Assembly: GCF_004000925.1 (NCBI RefSeq)
Contig: NZ_BIME01000012.1
Location: forward strand, 124,001-188,000
DNA from: Paenibacillus illinoisensis NBRC 15959
GTDB taxonomy: Bacteria > Bacillota > Bacilli > Paenibacillales > Paenibacillaceae
Direction of reading: 5' to 3'
DNA length: 64,000 nt
Shown: positions 63,421-64,000 of the stretch, in pieces
How the letters are laid out: the number at the start of each line of letters is the position of its first letter
How positions within the stretch are numbered: the first letter of the stretch is position 1
Program-made: the position numbers and the translations under genes
Notes under the pieces: model-generated
The model's database searches: none
Seen by the model: only the letters and a program-made list of their open reading frames with translations
What the model was told of the DNA's origin: nothing

Positions 63421-63708
63421 ATGAGTATTTCGAATAATGACGTTCAGCATGTGGCCAAGCTGGCCCGGCTCAATTTGACTTCTGAAGAAGAACAGACACT
63501 TACAGGACAGCTGAACGCAATTTTAAAATATGCAGAGAAGCTGAATGAGCTGGATACAGAGAACATTGAGCCAACGACTCACGTTCTGCATGTCAGCAAT
63601 GTGATGCGTGAGGATGAAACGAAGGAAAGCCTGCCAATCGAGCAGGTAATGCGCAATGCACCGGAAGAAGAAGACGGGCAGTTTAAAGTGCCTGCTGTAA
63701 TGGAATAA
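63421..63708 (+). CDS. gatC: Glu-tRNA(Gln)/Asp-tRNA(Asn) amidotransferase subunit C
   Basis: A 95-residue protein: NDVQHVAKLARLNLTSEEE, TGQLNAILKYAEKLNELDT and IEPTTHVL. This is the standard GatC pattern. GatC holds the GatA-GatB complex that amidates misacylated Glu-tRNA(Gln). ATG follows AAGGAGG. gatA follows after 28 bases. Confidence 0.96.
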   Translation: MSISNNDVQHVAKLARLNLTSEEEQTLTGQLNAILKYAEKLNELDTENIEPTTHVLHVSNVMREDETKESLPIEQVMRNAPEEEDGQFKVPAVME

Positions 63709-63736
63709 CGGATAACCGGAAGGAGGACGAAATACC

Positions 63737-64000
63737 GTGAGTTTATTTGAACAATCGTTGCCTGAGTTACATAACAAGCTGCACGCCAAGGAATTGTCGG
63801 TCAGCGACCTGGTGGACCAAGCATATCAGAACATTAGTGCACGTGAAGACAAAGTTAAGGCATATCTTGCGCTGGATGAGGAACAGGCTCGTTCCCGTGC
63901 GCGTCAGCTGGATGACCGGCTCGTCAGTGGCGAGGAGAAAGGTTTGCTCTTTGGATTACCGGTAGGTATTAAGGATAATATCGTTACGAACGGACTGCGC
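63737..64000 (+). CDS. gatA: Glu-tRNA amidotransferase subunit A, N-terminal part
   Basis: The first 88 codons, starting with GTG at 63737 after GGAGGA. They include LVDQAYQNISAREDKVKAYL and GLPVGIKDNIVTNGLR, where the KDN lysine belongs to the amidase Ser-Ser-Lys triad. The gene continues past the end of the window, and gatB is expected further on. Confidence 0.95.
   Translation, partial: MSLFEQSLPELHNKLHAKELSVSDLVDQAYQNISAREDKVKAYLALDEEQARSRARQLDDRLVSGEEKGLLFGLPVGIKDNIVTNGLR

Noticed and set aside
1..64000. Prophage, insertion sequence, defence island
   Set aside because: No integrase, transposase, terminal repeats, toxin pairs or phage structural genes were seen; all regions look like stable chromosome.

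Overview
The window looks like a chromosomal segment of a Gram-positive, endospore-forming Paenibacillus or close relative. Supporting signs are strong AGGAGG-type ribosome sites, at least eight TTG starts, a divergent ROK-type xylR/xylAB locus, an SLH-anchored YcdB-like protein, the spore-specific YyaC family, a cytochrome bd (YthAB/CydS type), a sigY-yxlC-yxlD operon and gatCA. I saw no rRNA, tRNA, CRISPR, prophage or insertion sequence.

Layout. 1-5.1 kb: the tail of a metal P-type ATPase, a ZIP transporter, trxB with a glutaredoxin-like partner, and a 659-codon frame joining an AraC regulator to an iron-siderophore-binding lipoprotein with a Fur box inside the frame. 5.2-9.9 kb: xylose utilisation (xylR, xylA, xylB) with a clear xyl operator and cre site, and a structured element between xylA and xylB. 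10.3-18.8 kb: two glycosyltransferase genes, a KDPG aldolase, a hydrolase, an SLH/YcdB surface protein and a secreted transglutaminase-like protein. 18.9-22.7 kb: a lysine permease behind a lysine riboswitch, a CvfC/YpgR-like HEAT protein and an unknown protein. 22.7-26.6 kb: a divergent two-component pair. 26.8-29.5 kb: cytochrome bd with small membrane peptides. 29.5-34.4 kb: a metallo-hydrolase, an ABC-F protein, a CDF metal exporter behind degenerate 38-bp repeats, and a secreted SH3-like protein.

34.8-49.6 kb is the most coherent region. It encodes a complete SigB-type general stress module: RsbY-like phosphatase, RsbK-like hybrid kinase, RsbM-like CheR methyltransferase, a second hybrid kinase, RsbV, RsbW and the sigma factor. 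Around it are small stress-type genes (DUF1328, DUF948/YtxG, YflT, GlsB, YtxH, PAP2). Six of the upstream regions carry a SigB-like promoter, GTTT-N-N plus exactly 14 bases plus a GGGTAA-like box. This suggests a locally clustered, self-controlled regulon.

49.6-64 kb is mostly housekeeping and hypothetical: asparaginase, pirin, DUF1128, YyaC, hydrolase, methyltransferase, an O-antigen-ligase-like protein with a very GC-rich core, DedA, thioredoxin-like, MBL hydrolase, the sigY operon with its own ECF promoter, and gatC-gatA running off the end.

Starts were chosen from ribosome-binding-site spacing and often lie downstream of the longest possible start. All functional names rest on motif reading by eye; no database search was run.
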